DNA of 64,000 bases from EW11 sp035765635. GTDB lineage: Bacteria; Verrucomicrobiota; Verrucomicrobiia; Opitutales; Opitutaceae. A program made the position numbers and the translations under genes. Where the stretch lies: positions 1 to 64,000 of the forward strand of contig DASTWZ010000039.1 of NCBI GenBank assembly GCA_035765635.1, written 5' to 3'. Position 1 is the stretch's first letter. Each line of letters starts with the position of its first letter. Of the stretch, positions 53,339-61,105 are shown piece after piece. The notes beneath the pieces are model-generated. The model was not told where the DNA came from. It saw only the letters and a program-made list of their open reading frames with translations, and searched no databases.

Positions 53339-53794
53339 TCACTTCGGCTGCACGGCGTATTTTCCCGGGCCGCACAGCACCAGAAGCAGAAATCCGAACG
53401 CGTAGGCGAACGCCACTTCGCCCGAGTTGTGACCGCTCAGCGCCATCTGGTGGTGAAAAATCCAGGCGATCGTCAGCGTGATGAACATGCCGAGCGCGTT
53501 AAAGCGGGCAAAGAGTCCGAGGATGATCATCATGCAGCCAAACGTCTCGAACCAGGTCACGAGCACGTAACTCAATTCGGAGCTGATTCCGATGTAGTTG
53601 GGGAAAGTGTGGAATTCTTTTCGCACGCCCTCGAAGGCGAAGAGGTTCGGCAGATGAGCCGACTGGTCTTTCCAGCCGGTCAATTTTCCCCAGCCGTGAA
53701 AACGGAGGACGAGTCCCGCGAGAACGACGCGAAAGAGCAGCAGACCGAGATCCGCGTTCAGCGGAAGGAAGGAGAGGCTAAAGAACTTCTTCAT
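53339..53794 (-). CDS. DoxX-family membrane protein
   Basis: A 151-residue inner-membrane protein with four hydrophobic helices. It matches DoxX/DoxD proteins: DLGLLLFRVVLAGLVLRFHG, WGKLTGWKDQSAHLPNLFAF, then LSYVLVTWFETFGCMMIILG, LFARFNALGMFITLTIAWIF and the final AYAFGFLLLVLCGPGKYAV, where 'l.l.GpG..Sld' is conserved. The name comes from thiosulfate:quinone oxidoreductase subunits of archaea, but most bacterial members have no known activity and are linked to redox stress. It lies first in a two-gene minus-strand unit with the 2-hydroxyacid dehydrogenase. Confidence 0.86.
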   Translation of the reverse strand: MKKFFSLSFLPLNADLGLLLFRVVLAGLVLRFHGWGKLTGWKDQSAHLPNLFAFEGVRKEFHTFPNYIGISSELSYVLVTWFETFGCMMIILGLFARFNALGMFITLTIAWIFHHQMALSGHNSGEVAFAYAFGFLLLVLCGPGKYAVQPK

Positions 53795-53883
53795 TCCACC
53801 GGCATCTATCGGGCCACGCAGAGCCGCGAGCGCGAAACGATTCAGACGTGAGAACGCGTGTCGGCGCCGGCGTGATCCTTGAT

Positions 53884-53999
53884 CGAGTCCGTCCGCGCTC
53901 GAGGCGCAGACGGACTCGACGACCGTTTCGCGCGACGCAACAAGTCCGCGGCTGCCGCCGCGATAAAAGGATGGCCGCCCGGGAGGCCGGCGCTCCGTT
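53884..53999. repeat. Dispersed repeat A, second module only
   Basis: CGAGTCCGTCCGCGCTCGAG, then GACGGACTCGACGACCG, ending in GCCGCCCGGGAGGCCGGCGC then TCCG near 53999. It fills much of the 391-bp divergent gap 53795-54185 between the DoxX gene and the 174-residue protein gene; I see no other element there. Confidence 0.65.
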
Positions 54000-54185
54000 G
54001 GCCTCCTTTGCGCTTCGTTGGGCTCGGTTGCGCTTTGCTCTCTAATTCACCCCTCCGGCAGTTCTTGCCCGGGCGGGGGAATCTGGGGTGTGCGAAAACT
54101 GCCTAGCGGCGGCGAGGTGGGCGTAAGTCCCTAGTCCATCGTATTCTGCACGCTTGGCATTTGCGGTGCTAAGTGCCTGGTCCGC

Positions 54186-54710
54186 ATGCAGTCCAACGCC
54201 GTAGTCACCTGCCCAAAAGCCTCGAAGCTCTGGCAAGAGATCGTAGGGACTACTCGCGAAGCCTGCCTCCTCCGCCAGGAGGGTCGCGAACAGGAAGCCG
54301 TTGATCTCCTTCAGCAACAGCTCCCCGTCACGATTCGCCAATGGTCGAACAGCTGCGGCGAGTCTCCCGAACGCTGCCGCGAAATGCTGCGCGAACTCTT
54401 CGCCCGCGAGCAGGAAGCCGCCCGCATCGCGGCGCTCCAACGTCGCCTTATCGTCGACGAGGTCTGCTCGCGCCTGCAGGTCCAGCGCAACGCCAACGAC
54501 TCGGTCGAAGGCCGCGTTGTAGTGAAAGAAGCACTACGTCCGCTCCAACTGCGCCACCGCGTTCCGATCGACGACGTCGTCGGCATGCTCGACGCGCTGC
54601 AACAAGCCGAACGAGGCGAACTCGCCGAAGCCATCCTGCCCGCGCGGCAGAACTTCTCCTCCCTTTCTTTCGTCAGCCAACTTCCGTACCCGGACGCGGC
54701 GCGCGAATGA
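54186..54710 (+). CDS. Unknown 174-residue helical protein, partner-gene candidate for the adjacent actin homologue
   Basis: I do not recognise this protein. It is rich in Glu, Gln, Arg and Leu and probably all-helical: KASKLWQEIVGTTREACLLR, EGREQEAVDLLQQQLPVTIR, ERCREMLRELFAREQEAARI and RVPIDDVVGMLDALQQAER. There is no signal peptide or membrane helix, so it should be cytoplasmic. It ends 36 bp before the MamK-like actin gene on the same strand, and both follow the same upstream gap, so co-transcription is likely. A TPR-like or coiled-coil partner that binds or regulates the filament is a reasonable guess only. The chance that it is a real gene is good, because of its gene-like composition, position and full-length open frame. 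Confidence 0.6.
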   Translation: MQSNAVVTCPKASKLWQEIVGTTREACLLRQEGREQEAVDLLQQQLPVTIRQWSNSCGESPERCREMLRELFAREQEAARIAALQRRLIVDEVCSRLQVQRNANDSVEGRVVVKEALRPLQLRHRVPIDDVVGMLDALQQAERGELAEAILPARQNFSSLSFVSQLPYPDAARE

Positions 54711-54746
54711 TAAACACACGATCCATCCATCCAAACTCCCATCGAT

Positions 54747-55892
54747 ATGAGCTCTTCAAAAAATAGCAGCAGCGCCTCCGCGCTTGTGTCCTCCGACAGC
54801 AACAGCCCGATCCCGCAAACCACCGCGACGAACACCGTTCTCGTGGGTCTCGATTGGGGCACGAACATGTCGTGCGTCATGGCCGCCGCGCCCAACTCCA
54901 CCGAGTTGATGGTGCACGAGCAGATTCCGACCGTCGTCGGCTACGCCAACGAAAACGTCCTCGAAGGGGTGATTCCCGGCGATGCCAAAGTCCTTTTCGG
55001 CCGCGAAGCCCAGCGCTACGCGAATCATCTCAATGTCGTTCGCCCGCTCCGTGGCGGCGTCATCAAGGAACGCGCCGCCGCTCGCGCTTTCGCTCTGCAT
55101 CTGCGCGATCGCATGAACCTCGGCGAAGGCGAAATCCGCGCTGTGGTCGGCATGCCGGCCAGCTCGGACGCGGTGGCTCGCGAAGACGCGCGCGCTGCGC
55201 TCAAAGGCGTTTTCCACAAAGTCATTTTCGTTCCCGAGCCATTCCTGGCCGCTCTCGGCTACCGCGACGAGTCGCGCCTTTCCGATCCCGATTATCAGGA
55301 TCCGGTGCTCAACTCCCTCTACATCGATATCGGCGCCGGCTCGACCGACGTGTGCCTCGTGCAGGGTCACTATCCGACGGTCAACGACCAGCTCAGCGCC
55401 ACGTTTGCCGGTGATGCAGTCGACCAAGTCATTCTCGAGGCGGCCTCGGTTGCGTATCCGGATTGTGGATTCACGCCGACTCGCATTCGCGAGTTCAAGG
55501 AAAAGCACGCCTCCGTTTTCAACGAAGGTTCCGCCAGTCCCGCGATCGTCACCGTCATGGTCGGCGGCAAGCCGCGCAAAGTGGATCTCACGTCGCAAAT
55601 CGCGGCAGGTTGTGACGCGCTTCTCCAAAAGGTTTTCGCGATGGTCGTCGAACTGATCGGTCGCGCCAATCCTGACCTGGTTTCCGAACTGCTCCAGAAC
55701 GTCATCGTGACGGGTGGCGGCAGTCTGATGCGCGGCTTCGGCGTCGCGTTGCAATCGAAGTTGATCGAAGAAGGTTTTGAAAACCCGCGCGTCAACGTCC
55801 TCGGCCAGAACTACAAGGACTACGTCGCTCGCGGCGCGCTCAAGACGGCTCGCCTCGCGAAAGACCGTCAGTGGCAGACCTTGATCGACTAA
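54747..55892 (+). CDS. MamK-like bacterial actin homologue
   Basis: A 381-residue cytoplasmic actin-fold ATPase. After about 30 Ser/Thr-rich residues come the five actin motifs in order: phosphate-1 LVGLDWGTNMSC (32-43), the connect region with KVIFVPEPFLAALGY, including the EP..AalG glutamate expected to activate water (about 164), phosphate-2 LYIDIGAGSTDVCLVQG (191-207), a KEKHASVF helix, adenosine motif NVIVTGGGSLMRGFG (318-332), and a C-terminal GALKTARLAKDRQW. Several stretches resemble MamK of magnetotactic bacteria more than MreB (VSEPF/VPEPF, DIGAGTTD/DIGAGSTD, LQNIVFAGGGS/LQNVIVTGGGS), and the length of about 350 after the N-terminal extension also fits MamK. No magnetosome genes are present. 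It should polymerise into filaments; the cargo is unknown. Confidence 0.82.
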   Translation: MSSSKNSSSASALVSSDSNSPIPQTTATNTVLVGLDWGTNMSCVMAAAPNSTELMVHEQIPTVVGYANENVLEGVIPGDAKVLFGREAQRYANHLNVVRPLRGGVIKERAAARAFALHLRDRMNLGEGEIRAVVGMPASSDAVAREDARAALKGVFHKVIFVPEPFLAALGYRDESRLSDPDYQDPVLNSLYIDIGAGSTDVCLVQGHYPTVNDQLSATFAGDAVDQVILEAASVAYPDCGFTPTRIREFKEKHASVFNEGSASPAIVTVMVGGKPRKVDLTSQIAAGCDALLQKVFAMVVELIGRANPDLVSELLQNVIVTGGGSLMRGFGVALQSKLIEEGFENPRVNVLGQNYKDYVARGALKTARLAKDRQWQTLID

Positions 55893-56001
55893 CTTTTTTC
55901 CGAGTCGGGCGTGAGCGGCTGATCGGGTAAACTGATTCGTTCGCCGCCACTCGACTTGTTTAGCCTTTCCGGTCGACGGGAGTCTTCCGGATCGTGTGGC
56001 C

Positions 56002-56027
56002 CCGGCCGGGATTTATTTCCCGGCCGG
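56002..56027 (+). terminator. Perfect 10-bp hairpin after the actin gene
   Basis: CCGGCCGGGA (56002-56011), loop TTTATT, TCCCGGCCGG (56018-56027). It lies 110 bp after the actin gene stop and before the SGNH gene; no T-run follows, so its role as a terminator is inferred. Confidence 0.55.
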
Positions 56028-56157
56028 CGTGCCGATGGACGTATCCCCACGGCAACTACACAGCGCGAATGTATAAATCGCGCTGCTGAGGCTGCGCTCG
56101 GGAAATGGGAATGAGGCTTGCCGCGGGAGCGGTAATGGTGGTTGGAGTCTGCACCCC

Positions 56158-57546
56158 ATGAAATCACGTTTTCTCTCCCGTTTTGTTCGCGCCAGCGCGC
56201 CGCGCTTCGCGACTTCTGTTTTCGCCGCGGCAGCCTTGGCCTCGGCAGTGGTCCTTCCGTCGATCGCGTCCGCTGTGACGGAAGTCGCCACGCCGAAATA
56301 TCAGCCGATGCCGGATGATCCGTATTTCGCGATCTATCATCCGCGCCTCGCGCCTGAGCCCGGTCCGTTGCTGCTCCGCAAGGGCGACAAACTCGTGATC
56401 ATCGGAGACTCGATCACCGAGCAAAAATTGTACTGCCGCATTCTCGAAACCTATCTCCGCGTCTGCCGGCCCGATCTCGAACTCGACATTCGTCAACTCG
56501 GCTGGAGCGGCGAAACGGTCGAAGGCTTTCGCAAGCGGGTCGAACAGGATTGCCTTCGCTTTCATCCCGATGTCGCGACGCTGTGCTATGGCATGAACGA
56601 CTCGAAATATCGGCCGTACGACGACGCGAACGGCACTTGGTTTCGGGAAAATCTCACCGCGTTGGTCGAGCAGTTCAAGGGGGCGAACATGCGCGTGGTG
56701 GTCGGCTCTCCTGGCATCGCGGAGAATCATGCCGTGTGGGTCAAACCGCGCGCCGGCACGCTCGAGGAGCACAACCTAAATCTTTGCACGCTGCGCGACA
56801 TCGCGCTGGACGTGGCCACCGCGGAGGACACGCGTTTCGCCGACGTATTTTTGCCAATGCTGAAAGCGGGCTTCACCGCGCGCGCCCGCTACGGCGCGAA
56901 TCCCGACGCGCCTTATGCCCTCGCGGGCAAGGACGGCATTCACCCGGGCTGGGCCGGGCACTTGGTCATGGCGTATGCATTTTTGCGCGGCCTCGGAGTC
57001 GGCGGAGATCAGGGCACCTTCACGGTGGACATGAGTGCGAAAAAGGCGGAGGCCACGCCCGGGCACCATGTCGATCGTTTCAACGGCTCCGAATTAGTGA
57101 TCACCAGCTCGCGTTATCCGTTTTGTGCGGAGGGTCCGGTGGACCGCGACGATTCGATTCGCTCGGGCATGTCGCTCGTGCCGTTCGCGCAGGAGTTCAA
57201 TCGGCTGCGCCTCGTGATCCACGGTAGCCCGACGGCGCATTATTCGATCACGTGGGGCGACGAGTTTCGGCAGTATAGCGCGGCGGAACTCGAGGCCGGC
57301 GTGAATCTAGCGGAAGAATTTCCGAAAAATCCCTTCAGTGCTGCGTTCGCGAAAGTGGACGAAGCCGTCGCGGCGAAACAGGCCTTCGAAACAAAGCAGG
57401 TGAAACAGATTTTCCACGGACCCGAGGGCAAAGCGAATATCGAAGAGGCCGTCGCGCGCACCGAAGCGGAGCGGGCCAAACTCGTGCAAGCGATCAAGGA
57501 CGCGTTCGTGCCGGTGACGCACACGATAAAGATCGCAGTGCATTGA
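56158..57546 (+). CDS. Secreted SGNH/GDSL-family hydrolase
   Basis: A 462-residue exported esterase-like enzyme (signal VFAAAALASAVVLPSIASA). The SGNH blocks are IIGDSITEQ, where Ser is the nucleophile, GWSGETVEGF with the oxyanion Gly, TLCYGMNDSKYR ('GxND') and GKDGIHPGWAGHLVMAYAFL, which holds the catalytic Asp and His ('DxxH'). The enzyme region covers about residues 75-290; a further 170 residues follow with a helical ending (AVARTEAERAKLVQAIKDAF). Such enzymes often deacetylate sugars; rhamnogalacturonan acetyl esterases belong here, which would fit the pectin enzymes in the window, but the substrate is not shown by the sequence. It stands alone behind a hairpin and converges on the SDR gene. 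Confidence 0.88.
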   Translation: MKSRFLSRFVRASAPRFATSVFAAAALASAVVLPSIASAVTEVATPKYQPMPDDPYFAIYHPRLAPEPGPLLLRKGDKLVIIGDSITEQKLYCRILETYLRVCRPDLELDIRQLGWSGETVEGFRKRVEQDCLRFHPDVATLCYGMNDSKYRPYDDANGTWFRENLTALVEQFKGANMRVVVGSPGIAENHAVWVKPRAGTLEEHNLNLCTLRDIALDVATAEDTRFADVFLPMLKAGFTARARYGANPDAPYALAGKDGIHPGWAGHLVMAYAFLRGLGVGGDQGTFTVDMSAKKAEATPGHHVDRFNGSELVITSSRYPFCAEGPVDRDDSIRSGMSLVPFAQEFNRLRLVIHGSPTAHYSITWGDEFRQYSAAELEAGVNLAEEFPKNPFSAAFAKVDEAVAAKQAFETKQVKQIFHGPEGKANIEEAVARTEAERAKLVQAIKDAFVPVTHTIKIAVH

Positions 57547-57600
57547 TTTGTCGCGGGGGTGGCGCGAAGTGCGGCGAGCCATCTGCCGTGATCGAGTGCG

Positions 57601-57660
57601 TCCGCGCCCTGGGGCGCGGACATTTGGTAGGTTGGCCGGCGAGGACGCCAGCGCTCCCAG
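57601..57660. repeat. Dispersed repeat A, partial copy
   Basis: TCCGCGCC (57601-57608), loop CTGG, GGCGCGGA (57613-57620) forms a perfect 8-bp hairpin, followed by an arm TGGCCGGCGAGGACGCCAGC then GCTCCCAG (57633-57660). Part of the 349-bp convergent gap 57547-57895. Confidence 0.72.
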
Positions 57661-57664
57661 TTCG

Positions 57665-57790
57665 CACGCGTAGTTTCACGTCGTGAGTGGCTTCCCGTCG
57701 CACGCGTAGTTTCGTGTCGCGAGTGTAAGCGCCAGTCCCCACGCGAGATTTCACGTCGCGAACGTCGGCGCCAGTCCACACGCGTGGATC
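57665..57790. repeat. Degenerate 36-39-bp tandem repeat
   Basis: Four units begin CACGCG at 57665, 57701, 57740 and 57779 (periods 36, 39 and 39 bases). Each has a 'TAGTTTCACGTCGTGAG' or 'AGATTTCACGTCGCGAA'-like core, so units differ at several positions. The period equals 12-13 codons and the minus strand reads DTKLRV/DVKLRV-like units. It adjoins the repeat A copy; a TTCAGCC tract (type C) follows at 57814-57850. Confidence 0.65.
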
Positions 57791-57895
57791 TTCGTGGCAA
57801 ACGAGGGAAGCGTTCAGCCTTCAGCCTTCAGCTTTCAGCCTTCGGCCTTCAGCTTCCGCCATTCTGCACTCTTCCTTCTACCTTCTTCCTTTGTC

Positions 57896-58642
57896 TTACC
57901 TCAGTCCTCCGCCTACGCGGAGCTGTTCGCCGGTGACCCAGCGGGAGTCGTCGGAGGCGAGGAAAACGGCGACGTCGGCGATGTCGTCGGGGGCGCCGAT
58001 GCGGCCGAGCGGCGTTTGCGCTTTGGTCGCGCCCTCGAAATCGGAGCCGATGAAGCCGGCGCTGCGCGTGCCCTCGGTGTTGACCATGCCGGGATTGAGC
58101 GCGTTGACGCGGATTTTCTTCGGGCCGAGTTCCTTCGCGAGCACGCCGGTGATCGCGTCGACCGCGCCCTTGGTGCCCGTGTACACGGAGCTGTGCGGCG
58201 GTGTGAGCGTGCTGACGACCGAACCGACGTTGATGATGCTGCCGCCTTCGCCGAGGTGTTTCACGGCGGCGCGCGTGGTGAGGAGCAGACCGAGGACGTT
58301 GATATTGAATTGGCGGTGAAACTGATCCTCGGTGAACGACTCGATCGGGGAGAATTCGTAGACCCCGGAATTGTTGACGAGGACATCGATGCGGCCGAAC
58401 GACTTGACGGCGCTGCCGATAATCCCTTCCGCCTCGGATGCCTTGGAAACATCACCCCCGACGGCAATGGCCTTGCCCCCCGAAGCGGTGATTTCCGACA
58501 CGACTTTGTCGGCGCCTTCCTTGCTGGAGGCGTAGTTGACCACGACGGAGGCGCCGGCGGCGGCGAGGGATTTGGCGATGGCGGCGCCGATGCCTTTGGA
58601 CGCACCGGTTACGACTGCGACTTTGCCTGCGAGTTTGCTCAT
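57896..58642 (-). CDS. Short-chain dehydrogenase/reductase (SDR) family oxidoreductase
   Basis: A 248-residue cytoplasmic NAD(P)H-dependent enzyme of the classical SDR type. It has VAVVTGASKGIGAAIAKSLA (TGxxxGxG), VVVNYASSKEGADKVV suggesting NADPH or NADH binding, GDVSKASE, VLVNNSGVYEFSPI (the NNAG motif with Ser for Ala), the catalytic SVVSTLTPPHSSVYTGTKGA with Ser, Tyr and Lys (YxxxK as YTGTK), VNALNPGMVNTEG and SRWVTGEQLRVGGGL. The enzyme looks complete. It is divergent from an ArsR-type regulator, with a palindrome between them, so it is probably repressed by it. Substrate unknown. Confidence 0.92.
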   Translation of the reverse strand: MSKLAGKVAVVTGASKGIGAAIAKSLAAAGASVVVNYASSKEGADKVVSEITASGGKAIAVGGDVSKASEAEGIIGSAVKSFGRIDVLVNNSGVYEFSPIESFTEDQFHRQFNINVLGLLLTTRAAVKHLGEGGSIINVGSVVSTLTPPHSSVYTGTKGAVDAITGVLAKELGPKKIRVNALNPGMVNTEGTRSAGFIGSDFEGATKAQTPLGRIGAPDDIADVAVFLASDDSRWVTGEQLRVGGGLR

Positions 58643-58726
58643 GATGCTGACCCTATGATTTCGATTTGGAGAACCTGCCGCCCGCCCGCCGGAGATCGGC
58701 GGGACAATTGCGAGGCGTTTAGTTCA

Positions 58727-58749
58727 ATAGTTCCGAAACTACGAACTAT
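58727..58749. promoter_or_regulatory. Palindromic operator candidate between SDR and ArsR genes
   Basis: ATAGTTC (58727-58733) and GAACTAT (58743-58749) are perfect inverted repeats with a 9-base spacer, 33 bases before the ArsR start codon and about 78 bases upstream of the SDR start. The placement in the 140-bp divergent gap suits a regulator-binding site. Confidence 0.55.
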
Positions 58750-58782
58750 CGACAAACGGTCAAGCGCGGCTACATTAATTTC

Positions 58783-59166
58783 ATGAAACCCCTCTTCCAT
58801 CCCTCGATCGAAGATGTGACGGTGGAAGGCATTCTCCACGCGTTATCCGATCCGGTGCGCGCGTCGATTTTCTTGGATATCGCCGGAACGACCAGTTCGC
58901 TGACGTGTTCGAATTTCCCCAGCGCGCGCGAGCAAAACGTGCCGAAGTCGACGCTCTCGCAGCATTTCAAGGTCTTGCGCGACGCCGGGCTGATCCGCGG
59001 CGAGCGTCACGGTGTGGAAATGAAAAACGTCTCGCGTTGCGCTGAGATCGAAAAACGTTTTCCCGGCCTGATCCCGTCGATCATCCGGGCCAAAACGATT
59101 CAAAAACAGGGCAAATCCCACGGCGGTGCCGGAGCAAAGACGAAATCGGCGTCAACGCGCCGCTAA
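58783..59166 (+). CDS. ArsR-type winged-helix transcriptional regulator
   Basis: A 127-residue DNA-binding protein. The winged helix is VEGILHALSDPVRASIFLDI, then PKSTLSQHFKVLRDAGLIRG, the recognition helix and wing of the ArsR/SmtB family, followed by ERHGVEMKNVSRCAEIEKRF, and ending in a basic tail of Lys, Ser and Arg. The metal-binding Cys pattern 'ELCVCDL' of arsenic sensors is absent, so the effector is probably an organic compound. It sits divergent from the SDR gene with a perfect inverted repeat between; likely it represses the reductase and itself. Confidence 0.88.
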   Translation: MKPLFHPSIEDVTVEGILHALSDPVRASIFLDIAGTTSSLTCSNFPSAREQNVPKSTLSQHFKVLRDAGLIRGERHGVEMKNVSRCAEIEKRFPGLIPSIIRAKTIQKQGKSHGGAGAKTKSASTRR

Positions 59167-59226
59167 GCTGGAGCCGCTAGAAAAAAAAGCTTAGCCGCAA
59201 CAAAAGCCAAGCCCACCGATCTTTTT

Positions 59227-59375
59227 CCCCACGAATCGCACGAAGCACACGAAATCGGAAAATTATTTCCGACGGAAATCACGGAGGGCATTTTTTGGTT
59301 TCCGTGCTCTCCGTGTATTCCGTGGGAATATGGTTTGGTCGTTTCGCGATTCGTGTGCTTCGTGTGATTCGTGGG
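59227..59375. repeat. Type E palindromic element between convergent genes
   Basis: Left outer arm 59227-59258 (CCCCACGAATCGCACGAAGC then ACACGAAATCGG) pairs with 59347-59375 (CGATTCGTGTGCTTCGTGTG then ATTCGTGGG) with few mismatches. Inner arms (TTCCGACGGAAATCACGG from 59268; CTCCGTGTATTCCGTGGG near 59319-59336) also pair. A partial copy is at about 22656-22740. Confidence 0.75.
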
Positions 59376-59400
59376 AAAAATCGGTTTGGTTGCGGCTATC

Positions 59401-60954
59401 CTATTCGCGGTCGAAAACTAGAGTTTGCCAGATCCTTTTCTCTCCGGCGCGCCAGGAATCGGAGACGATCGACATCACCAATCGGTCGCCTTTCTCCGTC
59501 AGACTCCAGGTCTCGTGTGATTTCAATTTCGTTCCGGGAGGACCAAACGAAAGCGCGGTCACCGACTCGAGATCGATCACGGAACCATCCGCGGTGACTT
59601 TTCCGATCGTCGTGCGCTCGGATTTGAAAAGCTCGTTTTTCGCCTCTGTTCCGTCCAGGCGATAGGTCGCATCGAGGACTTCGTCATCGGCGTATTCGCG
59701 CGGCACCGTGGAGCGAACGTCGAGGCTTTCGCCCTTGCGCTTCACCACGAGTTTCACCGGGACGCGCGTCGCGCCGAATTCGCCGAAGGTGCAGAGGCCT
59801 TCGTTCAATTTCCAGGCGCCGGAGAAATCGCCGAGTGCGGCCTGCGGTTCGAGCGCGCGCAGTCCGATTTCCTTGCGATAGTCCGCCGAGGCTTTCGCGT
59901 AAGCGGGATCGTGCAGCGCGAGCATGCGGTTCGCGGAAAATGCTTCGATGTATCCGCGGCGCGTGGTGCCGCGCACCATGCCGGCCCAAACCGCGTAGTA
60001 GGTCCAGAGCGGTTGCGCGTCCATGATGGCCGGCGCGGGTGGGTTGCCGACTTCGGCCAGCGCGAGAGGTTTGCCCTGCGAAAGTTTGACCAGACTGTCG
60101 TAGTACGCCTGAGCGAAGTCATTTCCGTACACGTCGAGGCCGAGCATATCCAGATACTGGATACCGGGAAAATATTTCTCGTGCGCCATCTCCGGCTTGT
60201 TGGGGCGGTCCACGCTCCAAATCCACAGCAGGTTTTTCAGGTGATGGTGATTGACGAGGCGGTCGAAGATTTGCCGGTACAGCGCCGCGGTGGTGAACTC
60301 TCCCTCGGTCCGGCCGCCCCACCAAAACCAGTCGCCATTCATTTCGTGATAGGGGCGCCACAGCACCGGGACGTGGGCGTCCTGTAGTTGTTTTAGAAAT
60401 ACAGCGATCGCGTCGACCTGCGCCTCCCATTTCTCGTGCAGCGCCGTGCCGGGCGTGAGCACATCCTTGAACTGCGCGTCGGTCAACTGGCCCTGCACGC
60501 TCTTCAACTGATTCGGATCGGCGCCGGGAAGGGGGCGAAACGTGACCGGCTCATCCGCCGTGGGCGGCACGGCGTGCCAGCAAAGGCTGACGATGGCGCC
60601 TTGTTTGTGCTGGCGAATCGCCTCGGCAACGACGATGGAGCGCGCCTGGTACGAATCGAAATCACCGGGCTCGGCAAAACCAAAATCCGAAGTCCACACC
60701 GCCGGCATTCGCCCCGTATACTCGGCGGCGAAGTCGGTGTTGCGCGCCGCGACAGAGGGAAAGTTGTGCTGCCCGATCAGGGTGTATTTGCCGGAGATCG
60801 ATCGAAGAAACTTCAGCAAGGCCACGGCTTCCGGAGAGGCGTCGGGCGTCACCGGTGCGCTCGATGCGAGGGAAGACGACGACTCGGCGAAAACGCTGGC
60901 GGCAAAAAGCAGAAGCGAAAGAACCAGTCCGGTGAGCTTGCGATGGGCAGTCAT
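59401..60954 (-). CDS. Beta-mannanase-like enzyme, GH26
   Basis: GH26 enzymes mainly cleave beta-1,4-mannan. This 517-residue protein has a signal peptide (LVLSLLLFAASVFA) and the GH26 barrel: KYTLIGQHNFP, AVWTSDFGFAEPGD, AIVSLCWHAVPP, the acid/base in VLWRPYHEMNGDWFWWGG (Glu of HEMNG), LLWIWSVDRPNKP, YLDMLGLDVYGND, and the nucleophile in LALAEVGNPPAP (Glu). Both catalytic glutamates are present, so it should be active. The last 130 residues (KLVVKRKGESLDVRSTVPRE and after) form an extra beta-rich domain of unknown role. It converges on the ArsR gene across a type E palindrome and is divergent from the PQQ-type dehydrogenase. Secreted; fits mannan or galactomannan use. Confidence 0.93.
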   Translation of the reverse strand: MTAHRKLTGLVLSLLLFAASVFAESSSSLASSAPVTPDASPEAVALLKFLRSISGKYTLIGQHNFPSVAARNTDFAAEYTGRMPAVWTSDFGFAEPGDFDSYQARSIVVAEAIRQHKQGAIVSLCWHAVPPTADEPVTFRPLPGADPNQLKSVQGQLTDAQFKDVLTPGTALHEKWEAQVDAIAVFLKQLQDAHVPVLWRPYHEMNGDWFWWGGRTEGEFTTAALYRQIFDRLVNHHHLKNLLWIWSVDRPNKPEMAHEKYFPGIQYLDMLGLDVYGNDFAQAYYDSLVKLSQGKPLALAEVGNPPAPAIMDAQPLWTYYAVWAGMVRGTTRRGYIEAFSANRMLALHDPAYAKASADYRKEIGLRALEPQAALGDFSGAWKLNEGLCTFGEFGATRVPVKLVVKRKGESLDVRSTVPREYADDEVLDATYRLDGTEAKNELFKSERTTIGKVTADGSVIDLESVTALSFGPPGTKLKSHETWSLTEKGDRLVMSIVSDSWRAGEKRIWQTLVFDRE

Positions 60955-61105
60955 GATGAGGGCTGTCTTGAAGTGAGAGGGGCCTGCGTAAAGGTTGCAC
61001 GGAAGTTCGCCGGGGCCAGGCCGTCAACTTTCACTCAATTGATTGACGGAGAGACCGCTCCCGCGATTTGCCCCGACGGCCGCCTGCCGTTTCAATGGGC
61101 TCAGA

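Noticed and set aside
54747..55892. MreB rod-shape protein
   Set aside because: No mreC/mreD follow, and the adenosine and phosphate motif surroundings read closer to MamK; kept as MamK-like pending a phylogeny.
57665..57790. CRISPR-like array
   Set aside because: Only four units, all diverged along their whole length, with no constant repeat and unique spacer pattern and no cas genes nearby.
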